Source: Agarivorans albus
Lineage (GTDB): Bacteria; Pseudomonadota; Gammaproteobacteria; Enterobacterales; Celerinatantimonadaceae
Reading direction: 5' to 3'
Assembly: GCF_019670105.1 (NCBI RefSeq)
Contig: NZ_AP023032.1
Location: forward strand, 623,501 to 687,500
DNA: 64,000 bases
The notes below the pieces were generated by a model. It was not told where the DNA came from. It did not search any database and saw only the letters and a program-made list of their open reading frames with translations. The translations under genes were made by a program, and so were the position numbers. Numbering within the stretch: position 1 is the first letter of the stretch; each line of letters begins with the position of its first letter. Shown one piece after another: positions 49,226 through 59,519 of the stretch.

Positions 49226-50065
49226 ATGTCAGCCATCGGTACTCTTTATATTGTAGCCACTCCTATCGGCAATTTAGCAGATATCACACAGCGTGCTATT
49301 CAAGTGCTAAAGGATGTGTCGATGATTGCAGCCGAAGATACGCGCAACACTGGCCGGTTATTGAGTCATTATGAAATTGGTACTCGCTGTGTGGCAGTAC
49401 ACGATCATAACGAGCAACAAAAAATAGCTTGGTTAGAGCAGCAAGTGCTAGATGGGAATGACATTGCGTTAGTCTCCGATGCAGGAACGCCACTGATTAA
49501 TGATCCCGGCTACCACCTAGTTAATGCGTTTCGCGCTAAAGGCTACCCGGTTGTGCCGTTACCCGGCGCTTGCGCGGCTATTGCTGCATTGTCGGTAGCG
49601 GGTTTGCCTACAGATAGGTTTTTGTACGAAGGATTTTTACCAGCAAAAACCAAAGCACGCCAAGAGCGATTAGACGAACTTCGTCAAGAAACTCGCACAG
49701 TAGTGTATTACGAATCGCCTCACCGTATCTTAGATAGCCTCGCCGACATAGTTAGTTGCTTAGGGGAAGGTAGGCAAGTGGTGCTTGCTCGCGAACTAAC
49801 TAAAACCTTTGAAACCATTAAATCATTGCCCGTTGCAGAGCTGCTTGCTTGGGTTAAAGCCGACCCCAACCAACAAAAAGGGGAGATGGTACTAATTGTG
49901 GCCGGTTACCAAAAAGACAGTGAGCTGTTACCGGTAGATGCCTTAGATACGCTTAAGTTATTGCAAACAGAGTTGCCACTAAAGAAGGCCGCAGCACTTA
50001 CCGCTAAAATTTACGGTTTAAAGAAAAACGCCCTTTATGACTACGGACTAAAGCACGGCGAATAA
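49226..50065 (+). CDS. rsmI: 16S rRNA 2'-O-ribose C1402 methyltransferase RsmI
   Basis: A 279-residue SAM-dependent enzyme that methylates C1402 in the decoding centre together with RsmH, which is also encoded in this window. The tetrapyrrole-methylase fold shows in [28 protein letters not shown] and [15 protein letters not shown] chose the ATG at 49226 with AGAGGTGAG upstream rather than an earlier in-frame start at 49169. It is followed directly by rnpB. Confidence 0.96.
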   Translation: MSAIGTLYIVATPIGNLADITQRAIQVLKDVSMIAAEDTRNTGRLLSHYEIGTRCVAVHDHNEQQKIAWLEQQVLDGNDIALVSDAGTPLINDPGYHLVNAFRAKGYPVVPLPGACAAIAALSVAGLPTDRFLYEGFLPAKTKARQERLDELRQETRTVVYYESPHRILDSLADIVSCLGEGRQVVLARELTKTFETIKSLPVAELLAWVKADPNQQKGEMVLIVAGYQKDSELLPVDALDTLKLLQTELPLKKAAALTAKIYGLKKNALYDYGLKHGE

Positions 50066-50089
50066 GCGCTATTCTTGCTGATAATTGTT

Positions 50090-50098
50090 TGCTATAGT
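50090..50098 (+). promoter_or_regulatory. Extended -10 promoter element of rnpB
   Basis: TGCTATAGT at 50090-50098 is an extended -10 box. It ends nine bases before the predicted RNA 5' end at 50107, in the 41-base gap after rsmI. No good -35 is visible, as allowed for extended -10 promoters. Confidence 0.6.
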
Positions 50099-50106
50099 CC
50101 GCCACC

Positions 50107-50486
50107 GGAGTTGGCTAGGCAATCGCTGCTTCGTCGTTGTGCGCTCTTTCGGGAGTGGCAGACGGGCGAAGGGGAGGAAAGTCCGGGCTCTATAGGGTAG
50201 GGTGCCAGGTAACGCCTGGGGGGCGCGAGCCCACGACAAGTGCAGCAGAGAGAAGACCGCCGATGGCTCCTTGGAGTACAGGTAAGGCTGAAAGGGTGCG
50301 GTAAGAGCGCACCGCGCGTCTGGTAACAGTATGCGGCGAGGTAAACTCCACCCAGAGCAAGGCCAAATAGGCCCCCTTAAGGCGCGACCCGCGTTGGGGG
50401 CGGGTAGGCTGCTTGAGCCATTAAGCGATTAATGGCCTAGACGAATGATTGTTCACGACAAAACCCGGCTTATCGGCCAACTCCCT
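50107..50486 (+). ncRNA. rnpB: RNase P RNA (M1 RNA), type A
   Basis: The catalytic RNA of RNase P, about 380 nt, which removes tRNA 5' leaders. Recognised conserved blocks include the P4 region GAGGAAAGTCCGGGCTC (from about 50177), ACAGAGAGAAGACCGCC, GGTAAGGCTGAAAGGGTGCG, and the 3' block with GGCCTAGACGAATGATTG and AACCCGGCTTATCGG. The ends pair as P1: 50107-50115 with 50476-50484. The sequence is very close to enterobacterial M1 RNA. It lies alone between rsmI and mraZ. Confidence 0.97.
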
Positions 50487-50493
50487 TTTTATT

Positions 50494-50525
50494 AAAGCCC
50501 TGTTGTTTAGCAACAGGGCTTTTTC
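50494..50525 (+). terminator. Intrinsic terminator of rnpB
   Basis: A perfect 12-bp stem (50494-50505 with 50511-50522, loop TTTAG) is followed by a T run. It separates rnpB from the division cluster. Confidence 0.95.
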
Positions 50526-50829
50526 AATTCAATCACACAATTCGTACTCACTACCTTTTTAATGCCTCCAGTTCGCTATTCCTCAAAATTAATATGACAT
50601 TAAATTTTAATTATTTTTTGGCCAAAAGTAGCGTGGCCGCTTTGTATATCAAGTCTTTAGGCTTTTCTTTATTTGGGTTGGTGGAATTTTGTTCATTTTC
50701 TTGCTCAAGGTCGCTTGCAAAGGGCGAGACTCGTCCTTAAACTTAGTGAATTGTGGGATAAAGTGGATCATAGTGGATCTGTTTGCCCAACAACTGAATT
50801 AATTAGGGATAAATGGGGAATTAACACTG
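50526..50829 (+). other. Noncoding region upstream of mraZ
   Basis: A 304-base gap with no convincing coding frame. It contains an AT-rich tract, a perfect 12-bp palindrome TTTTGGCCAAAA (50616-50627) and, near its end, the GTGG direct repeats of the mraZ operator. The main promoter of the dcw cluster should be here, but I could not identify a clear -35/-10 pair. Confidence 0.7.
50753..50778 (+). promoter_or_regulatory. MraZ operator: three GTGG boxes at 10-bp spacing
   Basis: GTGGGA (50753-50758), GTGGAT (50763-50768) and GTGGAT (50773-50778) repeat exactly every 10 bases, about 55-77 bases before the mraZ ATG. MraZ proteins bind direct repeats with a TGGG-like core and a five-base spacer, so this is the expected autoregulatory site. 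Confidence 0.8.
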
Positions 50830-51285
50830 ATGTTACGCGGCGCTAGCTCAATCAACTTAGACGCGAAGGGACGCATGACTATGCCGACCCGATATCGCGA
50901 GTGGTTGATGGAAGAGTGTCACGGTCAATTGGTGTGCACCATTGATATAAATCATCGCTGTTTACTGCTTTACCCTTTAGCTGAATGGGAAGAAATTGAG
51001 CGTAAACTCAAACGTTTATCTAGCATGAACCCGGCTGAGCGTCGTTTGCAACGCTTGCTATTGGGTTATGCCGATGATTGCGAGATGGACAAAAATGGTC
51101 GTTTGTTAATTCCACCTCCGTTGCGTCAACACGCAAGTTTGGAGAAAAAAATAATGCTGGTTGGCCAGCTCAACAAATTTGAGCTGTGGTCAGAAGAGCA
51201 ATGGCAGCAACAAATTGCTGCAGATATAGCCCTAGAAGAGGACGTTGATATGTTAACTGATAACCTAAAAGATTTTTCGCTTTAG
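50830..51285 (+). CDS. mraZ: Transcriptional regulator MraZ
   Basis: A 151-residue protein (152 in E. coli) with two SpoVT/AbrB-like halves: [16 protein letters not shown] near the start and [14 protein letters not shown] near residue 85. It forms ring-shaped oligomers and represses its own operon, the first gene of the division and wall cluster. Three GTGG boxes lie upstream. The next gene begins one base after its stop. Confidence 0.96.
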   Translation: MLRGASSINLDAKGRMTMPTRYREWLMEECHGQLVCTIDINHRCLLLYPLAEWEEIERKLKRLSSMNPAERRLQRLLLGYADDCEMDKNGRLLIPPPLRQHASLEKKIMLVGQLNKFELWSEEQWQQQIAADIALEEDVDMLTDNLKDFSL

Positions 51286-51286
51286 T

Positions 51287-52222
51287 ATGAGTACTGAATT
51301 TGTTCACACCTCGGTACTGTTACAAGAGTGTATCGACGGCCTAGCCATTAAAGAAGATGGCATTTACGTGGATGGCACCTTTGGCAGAGGTGGGCACAGT
51401 CGCGCTATTTTACAGCAACTAGGTCCTAAAGGACGTTTGATTGCTATTGACCGTGACCCTCGCGCAATTGAAGCCGCTAAGCAGTTTGCCGACGACCCTC
51501 GTTTTCAAATTGTTCATGGCCCTTTTTCTGGCATTGAACAATACATTACAGAGTTGGGTCTAGCGAAAAAAATTGATGGCGTATTGCTGGATTTAGGCGT
51601 GTCGTCCCCGCAACTTGATGACGCTGAGCGTGGATTTAGCTTTTTGCGCGATGGCCCTTTAGATATGCGAATGGATACTTCGCAAGGACAAACTGCCGCT
51701 CAATGGCTAACTCATGCCGCGGAAGAAGACATTGCCTGGGTGATTAAAACCTTTGGCGAAGAGAAGTTTGGAAAACGAATTGCTCACGGGATTGTGAATG
51801 CCCGTGAAGAGACGCCTCTTACTAGCACTTTGCAGCTGGCCAAAATTATTGATGAAGCCTGCCCTGTTAAAGATAAATACAAACACCCAGCGACTCGCAG
51901 CTTTCAAGCTATTCGTATTTATATTAACAGCGAGTTAGATGAAATAGACACAGCCTTGCTCGGCGCCATGAATAGTTTAGCGACCGATGGCCGTTTAGCG
52001 GTGATTAGTTTTCATTCTTTAGAAGATCGTATGGTGAAGCGCTTTATTAGAAAGCAAGAAAAAGGCCAGCAGTTTCCTAGAGGCTTGCCGCTTACTGAAG
52101 AGCAGTTAGCTAGCGGACGTTATCTAAAGAGTATTGGCAGGGCGATAAAACCTAGCGCAGCAGAAATTGAAGTAAACCCGCGCTCACGTAGCTCGGTGTT
52201 GCGGGTAGCAAAACGTTTGTAA
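51287..52222 (+). CDS. rsmH: 16S rRNA N4-methylcytidine C1402 methyltransferase RsmH
   Basis: A 311-residue SAM-dependent enzyme that adds the N4 methyl group to C1402, the same nucleotide modified by RsmI. Motifs are the SAM site [30 protein letters not shown], and the C-terminal [14 protein letters not shown]. It is one base downstream of mraZ and overlaps ftsL (TAATG). The longstanding MraW name refers to this protein. Confidence 0.97.
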   Translation: MSTEFVHTSVLLQECIDGLAIKEDGIYVDGTFGRGGHSRAILQQLGPKGRLIAIDRDPRAIEAAKQFADDPRFQIVHGPFSGIEQYITELGLAKKIDGVLLDLGVSSPQLDDAERGFSFLRDGPLDMRMDTSQGQTAAQWLTHAAEEDIAWVIKTFGEEKFGKRIAHGIVNAREETPLTSTLQLAKIIDEACPVKDKYKHPATRSFQAIRIYINSELDEIDTALLGAMNSLATDGRLAVISFHSLEDRMVKRFIRKQEKGQQFPRGLPLTEEQLASGRYLKSIGRAIKPSAAEIEVNPRSRSSVLRVAKRL

Positions 52223-52539
52223 TGGACGAGGTTAGCCGCCAGCCCAATTTATTGCGGGCGATTTTGAAAGATGTGTGGCGTAACAAGCAGCACTTTTTGT
52301 TGTTAGTGGCTGCGGTGGTTTCGGCCTTTTGTGTGGTGTGGACAACTCACCACACCAGAATGTTTGTCGAACAACGAGAATCATTAATGATGAGCCGGGA
52401 TGCACTCAATGTTGAATGGCGACATTTATTAATAGAACAAAATGCGCTGGCTGAACACAGCCGCGTAGAGAGCATAGCTAAAAAGCGTTTAGATATGCAC
52501 CGACCCAAAATTGAAGAACAAGTGGTAATCACAAACTAA
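52222..52539 (+). CDS. ftsL: Cell division protein FtsL
   Basis: A 105-residue bitopic protein of the divisome. It has a short cytoplasmic part, one membrane helix (about residues 22-42) and a periplasmic leucine-rich coiled coil that binds FtsB and FtsQ and activates FtsWI. The late phrase SIAKKRLDMHRP is typical. It shares TAATG junctions with rsmH before it and ftsI after it, so expression is tightly coupled. Confidence 0.93.
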   Translation: MDEVSRQPNLLRAILKDVWRNKQHFLLLVAAVVSAFCVVWTTHHTRMFVEQRESLMMSRDALNVEWRHLLIEQNALAEHSRVESIAKKRLDMHRPKIEEQVVITN

Positions 52540-54269
52540 TGAATGCTAAGGCAAATAAACAAGGACTGTTCATCCACTGGCGCTTTGTGCTAGTGATGGC
52601 AGTGGTTTGCTTAGTGTTTACTGCATTGGTGAGTCGTGCGGCTTATATTCAAGTTATTGCACCGGATAAGCTTATTTATGAAGGTGACTTACGCTCGATT
52701 CGCACCAAAACTGGCTATGCAGAACGTGGTGTAATTACTGACCGTTTAGGAAACGAGCTAGCCGTGAGTGTACCAGTGCGCGCTATTTGGGCCGATCCTA
52801 AACATGTGGCAGACCAAAATAGTTTAGCAAATCGTGATGCTTGGGCGGCCTTGGCTAAAGTATTAGATACCGACGTAGATAGCTTGCAACAACGAGTTAG
52901 CAATCCGAAACGTCGTTTTGTTTATTTACAGCGTCAAGTGAGTGCGGCAGTTGCTGATTATGTTACCAAACTCAAAATTAAAGGGGTTTACTTAAAACCT
53001 GAATCCCGTCGTTTTTATCCTACCGGCGAAGTGAGTGCTCACCTTGTTGGCTTCACTAATATCGATGACCACGGCTTAGAAGGTATTGAGCGTAGCTATG
53101 ACGACTGGCTTACTGGTGAACCGGGTAAGCGTAAAGTACGCAAAGACCGCTTAGGTCGCGTAGTTGAAGATCTGGATGTTATTCATCAAGCCAAACAAGC
53201 GCAGAATATTGCTTTAAGTATTGACCAACGGATTCAAGCAATCGCTTATCGTGAGCTCAAAAAAGCCGTCACCGAGACCAAAGCTACGTCTGGCAGTGTG
53301 GTCGTGTTAGATATTGAAACTGGTGAAGTATTAGCTATGGCTAATAGCCCGTCTTTTAATCCTAACAATCGTAACGAGTTTCAAAGTTATCGCTATCGTA
53401 ATCGTGCAATAACCGATAGCTATGAACCGGGCTCTACGGTTAAGCCACTATCGGTTATTGCGGCGCTTGAGCGCGACCATATTCGTTCAAACAGTATGAT
53501 TAACACCAGCCCTGGTTGGATGCAGATTGGCGGGCGTAGAGTTCGAGATTCGCGTAACTACGGTGAAATTAGTTTAACCAAAGTCATTCAAAAATCGAGC
53601 AACGTTGCCACTAGCCAATTAGCCCTAAAAGTGGGCGTAGAGGGGATGCTTGATACATTTTACGATGTGGGTTTTGGTAACGATGCTGGTTTAGGTTTAG
53701 TCGGCGAATCGGGCGGTCAAATGCCGCAGCGTCGCCGTTGGTCAGATTTTGAACTAGCTACCTTGTCATTTGGCTATGGCTTAATGGTTACTCCTCTGCA
53801 ACTCGCCCAAGCTTACGCAACGATGGGAGCTGGTGGAGTATTTCGACCAACATCCATCATTAAGTTACAGCAGCCAGCAACAGGCGAGAGAGTGTTTGAG
53901 CAAAACAAAGCACAAGCTGTATTGGAGATGATGGAATCGGTTATTCAAGATGGTGGTACCGGGCAGAAAGCCGCAGTACCTGGTTATCGTGTAGCCGGTA
54001 AAACTGGTACCAGCCGTAAAGCGGTTCGTGGTGGCTATGGTGATGATTACGTTGCTATTTTTGCAGGTGTTGCTCCAGTGAGTAACCCTAAACTTGCCAT
54101 TGCTGTATTTGTTAATGAACCACAAACCGACCGCTATTATGGCGGCGATGTTGCTGCTCCAGTTTTCTCGAAAGTGATGCAAGGCGGATTACAGTATTTA
54201 AATGTTGCCCCCGATGACAATACCAGCCAAGTGGTACAGCTAAATGGAGGCAATAATGGTGAAACCTAG
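52539..54269 (+). CDS. ftsI: Septal peptidoglycan transpeptidase FtsI (PBP3)
   Basis: A 576-residue class B penicillin-binding protein that cross-links septal peptidoglycan with FtsW. One membrane anchor lies at about residues 15-37, and the pedestal domain follows. The active-site motifs are S299-T-V-K302 (YEPGSTVKP), S353-S-N355 and the later KTGTS. RGVITDRLGNELAVSVPVRA is typical of the family. It overlaps murE by 14 bases. Confidence 0.97.
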   Translation: MNAKANKQGLFIHWRFVLVMAVVCLVFTALVSRAAYIQVIAPDKLIYEGDLRSIRTKTGYAERGVITDRLGNELAVSVPVRAIWADPKHVADQNSLANRDAWAALAKVLDTDVDSLQQRVSNPKRRFVYLQRQVSAAVADYVTKLKIKGVYLKPESRRFYPTGEVSAHLVGFTNIDDHGLEGIERSYDDWLTGEPGKRKVRKDRLGRVVEDLDVIHQAKQAQNIALSIDQRIQAIAYRELKKAVTETKATSGSVVVLDIETGEVLAMANSPSFNPNNRNEFQSYRYRNRAITDSYEPGSTVKPLSVIAALERDHIRSNSMINTSPGWMQIGGRRVRDSRNYGEISLTKVIQKSSNVATSQLALKVGVEGMLDTFYDVGFGNDAGLGLVGESGGQMPQRRRWSDFELATLSFGYGLMVTPLQLAQAYATMGAGGVFRPTSIIKLQQPATGERVFEQNKAQAVLEMMESVIQDGGTGQKAAVPGYRVAGKTGTSRKAVRGGYGDDYVAIFAGVAPVSNPKLAIAVFVNEPQTDRYYGGDVAAPVFSKVMQGGLQYLNVAPDDNTSQVVQLNGGNNGET

Positions 54270-55731
54270 TTTGTCTACATTGTTAGCGAAATTTTCGGTA
54301 ACGGTTGCCCCAGACATCGGCTTTAACCACCTCTCTCTAAATAGCAGAGAGATTGAGCAAGGCGATATATTTGTTGCGGTTAAAGGCCACCAAGTTGATG
54401 GTCGTAACTATATTGATTCAGCGATTAGTGCTGGAGCTGTGGCGGTACTTGCTGATGCGGATGATGAAAAATCTCATGGTCAAATAGTATGGCACAAGCA
54501 AGTTGCCTGCATTTACTTTTGGCGCTTGAACCAACAGTTATCACAACTGGCGTCAGCGGCCTATTTCCCAGACGGCAATCCGCTTACTTTAGTCGGTGTT
54601 ACTGGTACCAACGGCAAAAGCACTGTAACCCATTTAATTGCTAACTTGGCAAAGCTAAGTGGCATTCGTGCTGCAGTGATGGGAACATTGGGTAATGGTG
54701 AGCCAGGTAAGCTGGTTGCGAGTGAAAACACCACTGCTGACGCGATTACTATTCAGCGCCAGCTTTGTGAAATGAATCAGCAAGGTTATGAACTAGTCGC
54801 TATGGAAGTATCGTCGCACGGTTTGGTGCAGCAGCGAGTGGCGAGTGTGCCATTCAAGGTTGCTATATTCACTAACCTTAGCCGAGACCACCTTGATTAC
54901 CATGGCAGCATGGCTGAGTATGGCCGCGCGAAACAAGCCTTATTTAACTGGCCAAGTTTAGAATGTCGTTTAATCAATGCCGATGATGGTTTTGGCAAGC
55001 AGTTGCTACAGCACTATCCAAGTGCTCAATCTTTGTCGCTAGAAGATAGCACTGCTGATTGGCAAATCGCTAACCTGCAGTTCAGCGAGTTAGGGGCAAG
55101 CGGTTATTTGTTTAGCCCACAAACAAGGCATGAAAAGCTTACTTTTAAGAGTCCGCTTTTAGGGCGTTTTAATGCTGATAATTTACTAAGTGCTATAGCT
55201 TGTTTGCAGTTCTTAGGTCTTCCATTAGAAAGTTTACTTACTCAGTTACCTGCTCTTAGCGCGGTACCTGGTCGAATGGAGTTATTTGCCGGTAAACGTT
55301 CGGTGGTGGTTGATTACGCGCATACGCCTGACGCCTTAGAAAAAGCCTTAACAGCCCTGCGCCAGCATTGTAGCGGCGAGCTTATTTGTATTTTTGGTTG
55401 CGGCGGCGACAGAGATAAGGGTAAACGGCCTTTAATGGCAGAAATAGCCGAGCGCTTGGCAGACCAAGTTATTGTTACCGACGACAACCCTCGTTTTGAA
55501 GATCCTCAAACGATTACCGACGATATATTGCTTGGCTTTAATCAAGCTGAAGCCGTAACCATTATTCACGATCGCTGTGAGGCGATTGCACATGCGCTTA
55601 CGCACTCTCGTGATAAAGATATTATTTTGGTGGCTGGTAAAGGCCATGAAAGCTATCAAATTATTGGTGCTGAAGTGCGTGACTATGATGAACGCGCAGT
55701 CGTTAAGCAGCTAGTGGGGGCTAAAGCATGA
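54256..55731 (+). CDS. murE: UDP-MurNAc-tripeptide synthetase MurE (meso-DAP adding)
   Basis: An ATP-dependent ligase of 491 residues that adds meso-diaminopimelate to UDP-MurNAc-L-Ala-D-Glu. The P-loop is VTGTNGKSTVTH. The DNPR motif (VTDDNPRFEDP) near the end recognises DAP rather than lysine. I chose the ATG at 54256, which has GGAGG five bases upstream, over an ATG at 54244. It overlaps ftsI at its start and murF at its end (ATGA). Confidence 0.97.
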   Translation: MVKPSLSTLLAKFSVTVAPDIGFNHLSLNSREIEQGDIFVAVKGHQVDGRNYIDSAISAGAVAVLADADDEKSHGQIVWHKQVACIYFWRLNQQLSQLASAAYFPDGNPLTLVGVTGTNGKSTVTHLIANLAKLSGIRAAVMGTLGNGEPGKLVASENTTADAITIQRQLCEMNQQGYELVAMEVSSHGLVQQRVASVPFKVAIFTNLSRDHLDYHGSMAEYGRAKQALFNWPSLECRLINADDGFGKQLLQHYPSAQSLSLEDSTADWQIANLQFSELGASGYLFSPQTRHEKLTFKSPLLGRFNADNLLSAIACLQFLGLPLESLLTQLPALSAVPGRMELFAGKRSVVVDYAHTPDALEKALTALRQHCSGELICIFGCGGDRDKGKRPLMAEIAERLADQVIVTDDNPRFEDPQTITDDILLGFNQAEAVTIIHDRCEAIAHALTHSRDKDIILVAGKGHESYQIIGAEVRDYDERAVVKQLVGAKA

Positions 55732-57104
55732 TTGCCTTAAGCCTTAACGAACTCACACAAGCCTTAGATGCTCAGCTAGTGGGCGATAGTTTAATTATTC
55801 AGTCAATTAGTACTGATACTCGCGAGCAGATGTCTCAAGCCTTGTTTATTGCTTTGGTGGGTGAGCGATTTGATGCTCATAACTACGCCCAACAAGCTAT
55901 TGAGCAAGGCGCAACTGCGCTGCTAGTCGAGCGTGAATTAGCACTTGATGTGCCTCAGTTGTTAGTTAAAGACACCCGTTTAGCGCTCGGACAACTAGCC
56001 AGTTATGTAAGAGAGAAGTTGGCGTTAAGTTGCTGCGCCATTACTGGTAGCAATGGTAAAACCACGGTGAAAGAAATGACCACGGCCATTTTGTCACAGG
56101 GTTTCGAGGTATTAGCCACCAAAGGCAATTTTAACAACGATATTGGGGTGCCTTTATCGCTGCTTCGCGCGACCGAGATGCATCAGTTGGGTGTATTAGA
56201 GTTAGGCGCAAATCATATCGGTGAAATTGCCTACACAGTGAGCTTGGTAAAACCCAAGGTTGCCTTAATCAATAATGTATCTGCTGCGCATATTGAAGGC
56301 TTTGGCTCTCAAAACGGCGTGCTGAAAGCTAAATCTGAGTTATTTGGCGAGCTGGGTGCTGAGCAGTTAGCGCTGTGTGAGTACCAATCTAGCTATCAAG
56401 AGTACTTAGATGAAGTAGCTCGTCCGGCTAAAATTGGGCATTTTTCTTTAGATAACGTTAATGCCGATTATTATGCCAGCGCTATTGAGTCTCTAGGTTT
56501 AAGTGGCAGCCGTTTTGTATTGCACACGCCAAACGGTGAGGCGCTTATCCAAATTAATTTGGCGGGCGAGCACAATGTTAAAAATGCTGTCGCTGCGGCT
56601 GCGCTTTCGTTGAATATGGGAGCCAAGCTAGAGCAAGTAAGCCAAGGCTTGGCACAATTAGATAAAGTGCCGGGTCGGGTGAACGTACAATCGTTAAATA
56701 ACAGCGTCCAGCTAATTGATGATAGCTATAACGCTAACCCGGCGTCATTTAATGCGGCTATCAATATTTTGGCCAATTTTGAAGGTAAGCGCTTCCTTAT
56801 CGCTGGAGCCATGGGGGAAATGGGACAGCAAACTAAACAGGTGCATAACGACTTAGTTAAACGGGCACTTGACAGTGACATCAGCTTGTATTCTTATGGC
56901 GCGTCTTTTGACGAAGTGCTGACCGAAATCGGTCGGTCTTCACTCGGTTTCGACAGCCATGAAGTGCTTTGTGAGCAGCTTATCACAGCCTTAGAAGCGC
57001 AACATTCTCCGTGTCTTGTGTTGGTTAAAGGGTCTCGTTCGACCCACATGGAAAAAGTCGTTAAACAGTTACAGCAATATTATAAAAAGGGTTTGGAATG
57101 TTAG
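55728..57104 (+). CDS. murF: UDP-MurNAc-tripeptide:D-Ala-D-Ala ligase MurF
   Basis: A 458-residue Mur ligase that adds D-Ala-D-Ala to complete the UDP-MurNAc pentapeptide. The P-loop is [25 protein letters not shown] and [15 protein letters not shown] are conserved C-terminal features. It is coupled to murE by ATGA and overlaps mraY by seven bases. The dipeptide comes from the ddl product at the end of the window. Confidence 0.97.
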   Translation: MIALSLNELTQALDAQLVGDSLIIQSISTDTREQMSQALFIALVGERFDAHNYAQQAIEQGATALLVERELALDVPQLLVKDTRLALGQLASYVREKLALSCCAITGSNGKTTVKEMTTAILSQGFEVLATKGNFNNDIGVPLSLLRATEMHQLGVLELGANHIGEIAYTVSLVKPKVALINNVSAAHIEGFGSQNGVLKAKSELFGELGAEQLALCEYQSSYQEYLDEVARPAKIGHFSLDNVNADYYASAIESLGLSGSRFVLHTPNGEALIQINLAGEHNVKNAVAAAALSLNMGAKLEQVSQGLAQLDKVPGRVNVQSLNNSVQLIDDSYNANPASFNAAINILANFEGKRFLIAGAMGEMGQQTKQVHNDLVKRALDSDISLYSYGASFDEVLTEIGRSSLGFDSHEVLCEQLITALEAQHSPCLVLVKGSRSTHMEKVVKQLQQYYKKGLEC

Positions 57105-58180
57105 TTTGGTTAGCGGAATATCTGCAGCAATACTTTAGTGGATTTTCGCTATTTGGGTATTTAACCTTTAGAGCAATTGTCAGCATTTTGACCGCCTTAG
57201 TCTTTGGACTATGGATGGGGCCAAAGCTTATTCGTCGCTTACAGTTGTTACAAATTGGTCAAACCGTGCGTAACGATGGGCCAGAATCTCACTTGAGCAA
57301 GTCGGGTACTCCCACAATGGGCGGTGTGCTGATTATTGCCTCGGTGTTTTTGTCTACCTTATTATGGGCGCGTTTAGACAACCCCTATGTATGGGTGATG
57401 TTATTTGTATTTGGTAGCTATGGCGCAATTGGCTTTGTTGATGACTACCGCAAAGTTATCCGTAAAGACCCTGCGGGCTTAATTGCCCGTTGGAAGTATT
57501 TTTGGCAATCAGTTGTTGCGCTAATTGTTGCGGTTTATCTATTCTGGAGTTCTGACTCTGCGGCTCAAACCCAACTGGTGTTGCCGTTTATCAAAGACAT
57601 TATGCCGCAATTAGGCTGGCTATTTATCCCTCTCACATATTTGGTCATTGTAGGCAGTAGCAACGCCGTTAACCTAACGGACGGCTTAGATGGCCTAGCG
57701 ATAATGCCAAGCGTGATGGTGGCATCAGCCTTTGCTCTCGTTGCCTACTTAACCGGCCACGTAAACTTTTCAAGCTACTTGTTTATCCCTTATATCCCAC
57801 AAGCCAGTGAGCTAGTGGTGGTGTGTACCGCCATGGTGGGAGCAGGATTAGCCTTTCTTTGGTTCAATACCTACCCAGCTCAAGTATTTATGGGCGATGT
57901 CGGTTCGCTAGCCCTAGGCGCAGCATTGGGCGCTGTAGCTGTATTGGTTCGCCAAGAGTTGTTGCTGGTGATTATGGGCGGCGTATTTGTGATGGAAACG
58001 GTTTCGGTAATTCTGCAAGTAGGCTCGTATAAGTTACGTGGACAGCGCATTTTCCGAATGGCGCCGATTCACCACCATTATGAGCTTAAAGGGTGGCCAG
58101 AGCCTAGAGTAATCGTGCGCTTTTGGATCATTTCATTAATTTTGGTTTTGATTGGCTTAGCCACCCTTAAGGTGCGTTAG
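57098..58180 (+). CDS. mraY: Phospho-MurNAc-pentapeptide transferase MraY
   Basis: A 360-residue polytopic enzyme (360 in E. coli) with ten membrane helices that transfers phospho-MurNAc-pentapeptide to undecaprenyl phosphate, making lipid I. Catalytic acidic residues are in GFVDDYRKV and [10 protein letters not shown]. The histidine-rich loop [14 protein letters not shown] is diagnostic. A 34-base gap to murD is the largest in the cluster. Confidence 0.98.
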   Translation: MLVWLAEYLQQYFSGFSLFGYLTFRAIVSILTALVFGLWMGPKLIRRLQLLQIGQTVRNDGPESHLSKSGTPTMGGVLIIASVFLSTLLWARLDNPYVWVMLFVFGSYGAIGFVDDYRKVIRKDPAGLIARWKYFWQSVVALIVAVYLFWSSDSAAQTQLVLPFIKDIMPQLGWLFIPLTYLVIVGSSNAVNLTDGLDGLAIMPSVMVASAFALVAYLTGHVNFSSYLFIPYIPQASELVVVCTAMVGAGLAFLWFNTYPAQVFMGDVGSLALGAALGAVAVLVRQELLLVIMGGVFVMETVSVILQVGSYKLRGQRIFRMAPIHHHYELKGWPEPRVIVRFWIISLILVLIGLATLKVR

Positions 58181-58214
58181 GCGAGCTGTTTAAAGCATAG
58201 GAAGAGTAATTACA

Positions 58215-59519
58215 GTGAGTAAGTTACAGCCACAACTACGCTACGCGGTCGTTGGCCTTGGTGCCAGCGGGCTTAGCTCTGTGCGCTTTTTACTTAAGCA
58301 CGAAGTGTTGCCCTTAGTTTGTGATACTCGCCAGCAGCCTCCTGGCTTAGCTTCGCTACCCTCTAGTTTGCAAGTGGTGTGTGGCGAGCTGCCCCTTAAG
58401 CAATTGCTTGAATGTGACGTGGTGATTGTTAGTCCAGGCATTGCTTTAGCCACGCCAGAGTTACAAAGCCTGGCGAAAGCTGGAGTTCAGCTAATCGGTG
58501 ACGTTGAGTTATTTTGTCACTATGCCGAAGCCCCCATCGTTGCGATTACTGGCTCAAACGGTAAAAGTACGGTCACTAGTTTGTTGGGCGAGATGGCTAA
58601 ACACGCCGGGGTTAATGTTGCTGTAGGCGGGAATATTGGGGTGCCTGCCCTAGATTTGCTTTCGCCGCAGGTCGAATTATATGTTCTTGAGTTGTCTAGC
58701 TTCCAGTTGGAAACCACCAACAGTCTTCGCGCTAAAGCCGCTACATTGCTAAATGTTAGCGAAGACCACATGGACCGATACCAAGGCATGGGCGACTACA
58801 TTGCCGCGAAACAAACAGTTTACCAAAATGCTGAATATGCGGTTATCAACTTGGATGACGAATTATCACAGCCGCAAGTCCAGCCCGAACACAGCTTGAG
58901 TTTTTCTGTTCATTTAGATGCTGATTATCGCTTAAGTGAAGATCAGCAATATCTAATGCGTGGGCAACAAGCACTATTAGCCACCAATCAGTTGTCGCTG
59001 GTTGGCACCCATAATTTTGCCAATATACTTGCTGCATTAGCCTTAGCAGAGGCAGCAGGGCTTAACATTGACGCTTGTTTACAAGCTGCAAAAAATTACC
59101 AAGGTTTAGCCCATCGCTGTCAGTTGGTAGCTCGCAAACAAGGTATTGCTTGGATTAACGATTCTAAGGCTACCAACGTTGGCGCTACCTTAGCCGCCTT
59201 AAATGGCTTAGCTGGTGGCCAAGGTCAGCTTTGGTTAATTGCTGGTGGAGATGCCAAAGGCGGCGATTTAAGTGAGTTAAAAGCTGCCTTTAGCCACGTT
59301 GCCGGCGTTGTTGCCTTTGGTAAAGATAAGCAACGTTTTAAAGATTTAGATCAGCGTATCGAGCTAAAAGAAAATTTGGCAGAGAGTTTTAGTTGGTGCC
59401 AGCAACAAGCAAAAGAGGGTGACATAGTTTTGTTGTCTCCAGCCTGCGCCAGCTTGGATATGTATAAGAATTTTGAAGTGCGCGGGCAACACTTCTGCGA
59501 ACTGGTGGAGGCGCTATGA
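58215..59519 (+). CDS. murD: UDP-MurNAc-L-alanine:D-glutamate ligase MurD
   Basis: A 434-residue Mur ligase that adds D-glutamate to UDP-MurNAc-L-Ala. The P-loop is [13 protein letters not shown]. The N-terminal nucleotide-binding half starts [18 protein letters not shown], and [20 protein letters not shown] with TNVGAT is typical of the central domain. The start is GTG at 58215 with AGGAAG upstream. It is coupled to ftsW by an ATGA overlap. Confidence 0.97.
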   Translation: MSKLQPQLRYAVVGLGASGLSSVRFLLKHEVLPLVCDTRQQPPGLASLPSSLQVVCGELPLKQLLECDVVIVSPGIALATPELQSLAKAGVQLIGDVELFCHYAEAPIVAITGSNGKSTVTSLLGEMAKHAGVNVAVGGNIGVPALDLLSPQVELYVLELSSFQLETTNSLRAKAATLLNVSEDHMDRYQGMGDYIAAKQTVYQNAEYAVINLDDELSQPQVQPEHSLSFSVHLDADYRLSEDQQYLMRGQQALLATNQLSLVGTHNFANILAALALAEAAGLNIDACLQAAKNYQGLAHRCQLVARKQGIAWINDSKATNVGATLAALNGLAGGQGQLWLIAGGDAKGGDLSELKAAFSHVAGVVAFGKDKQRFKDLDQRIELKENLAESFSWCQQQAKEGDIVLLSPACASLDMYKNFEVRGQHFCELVEAL

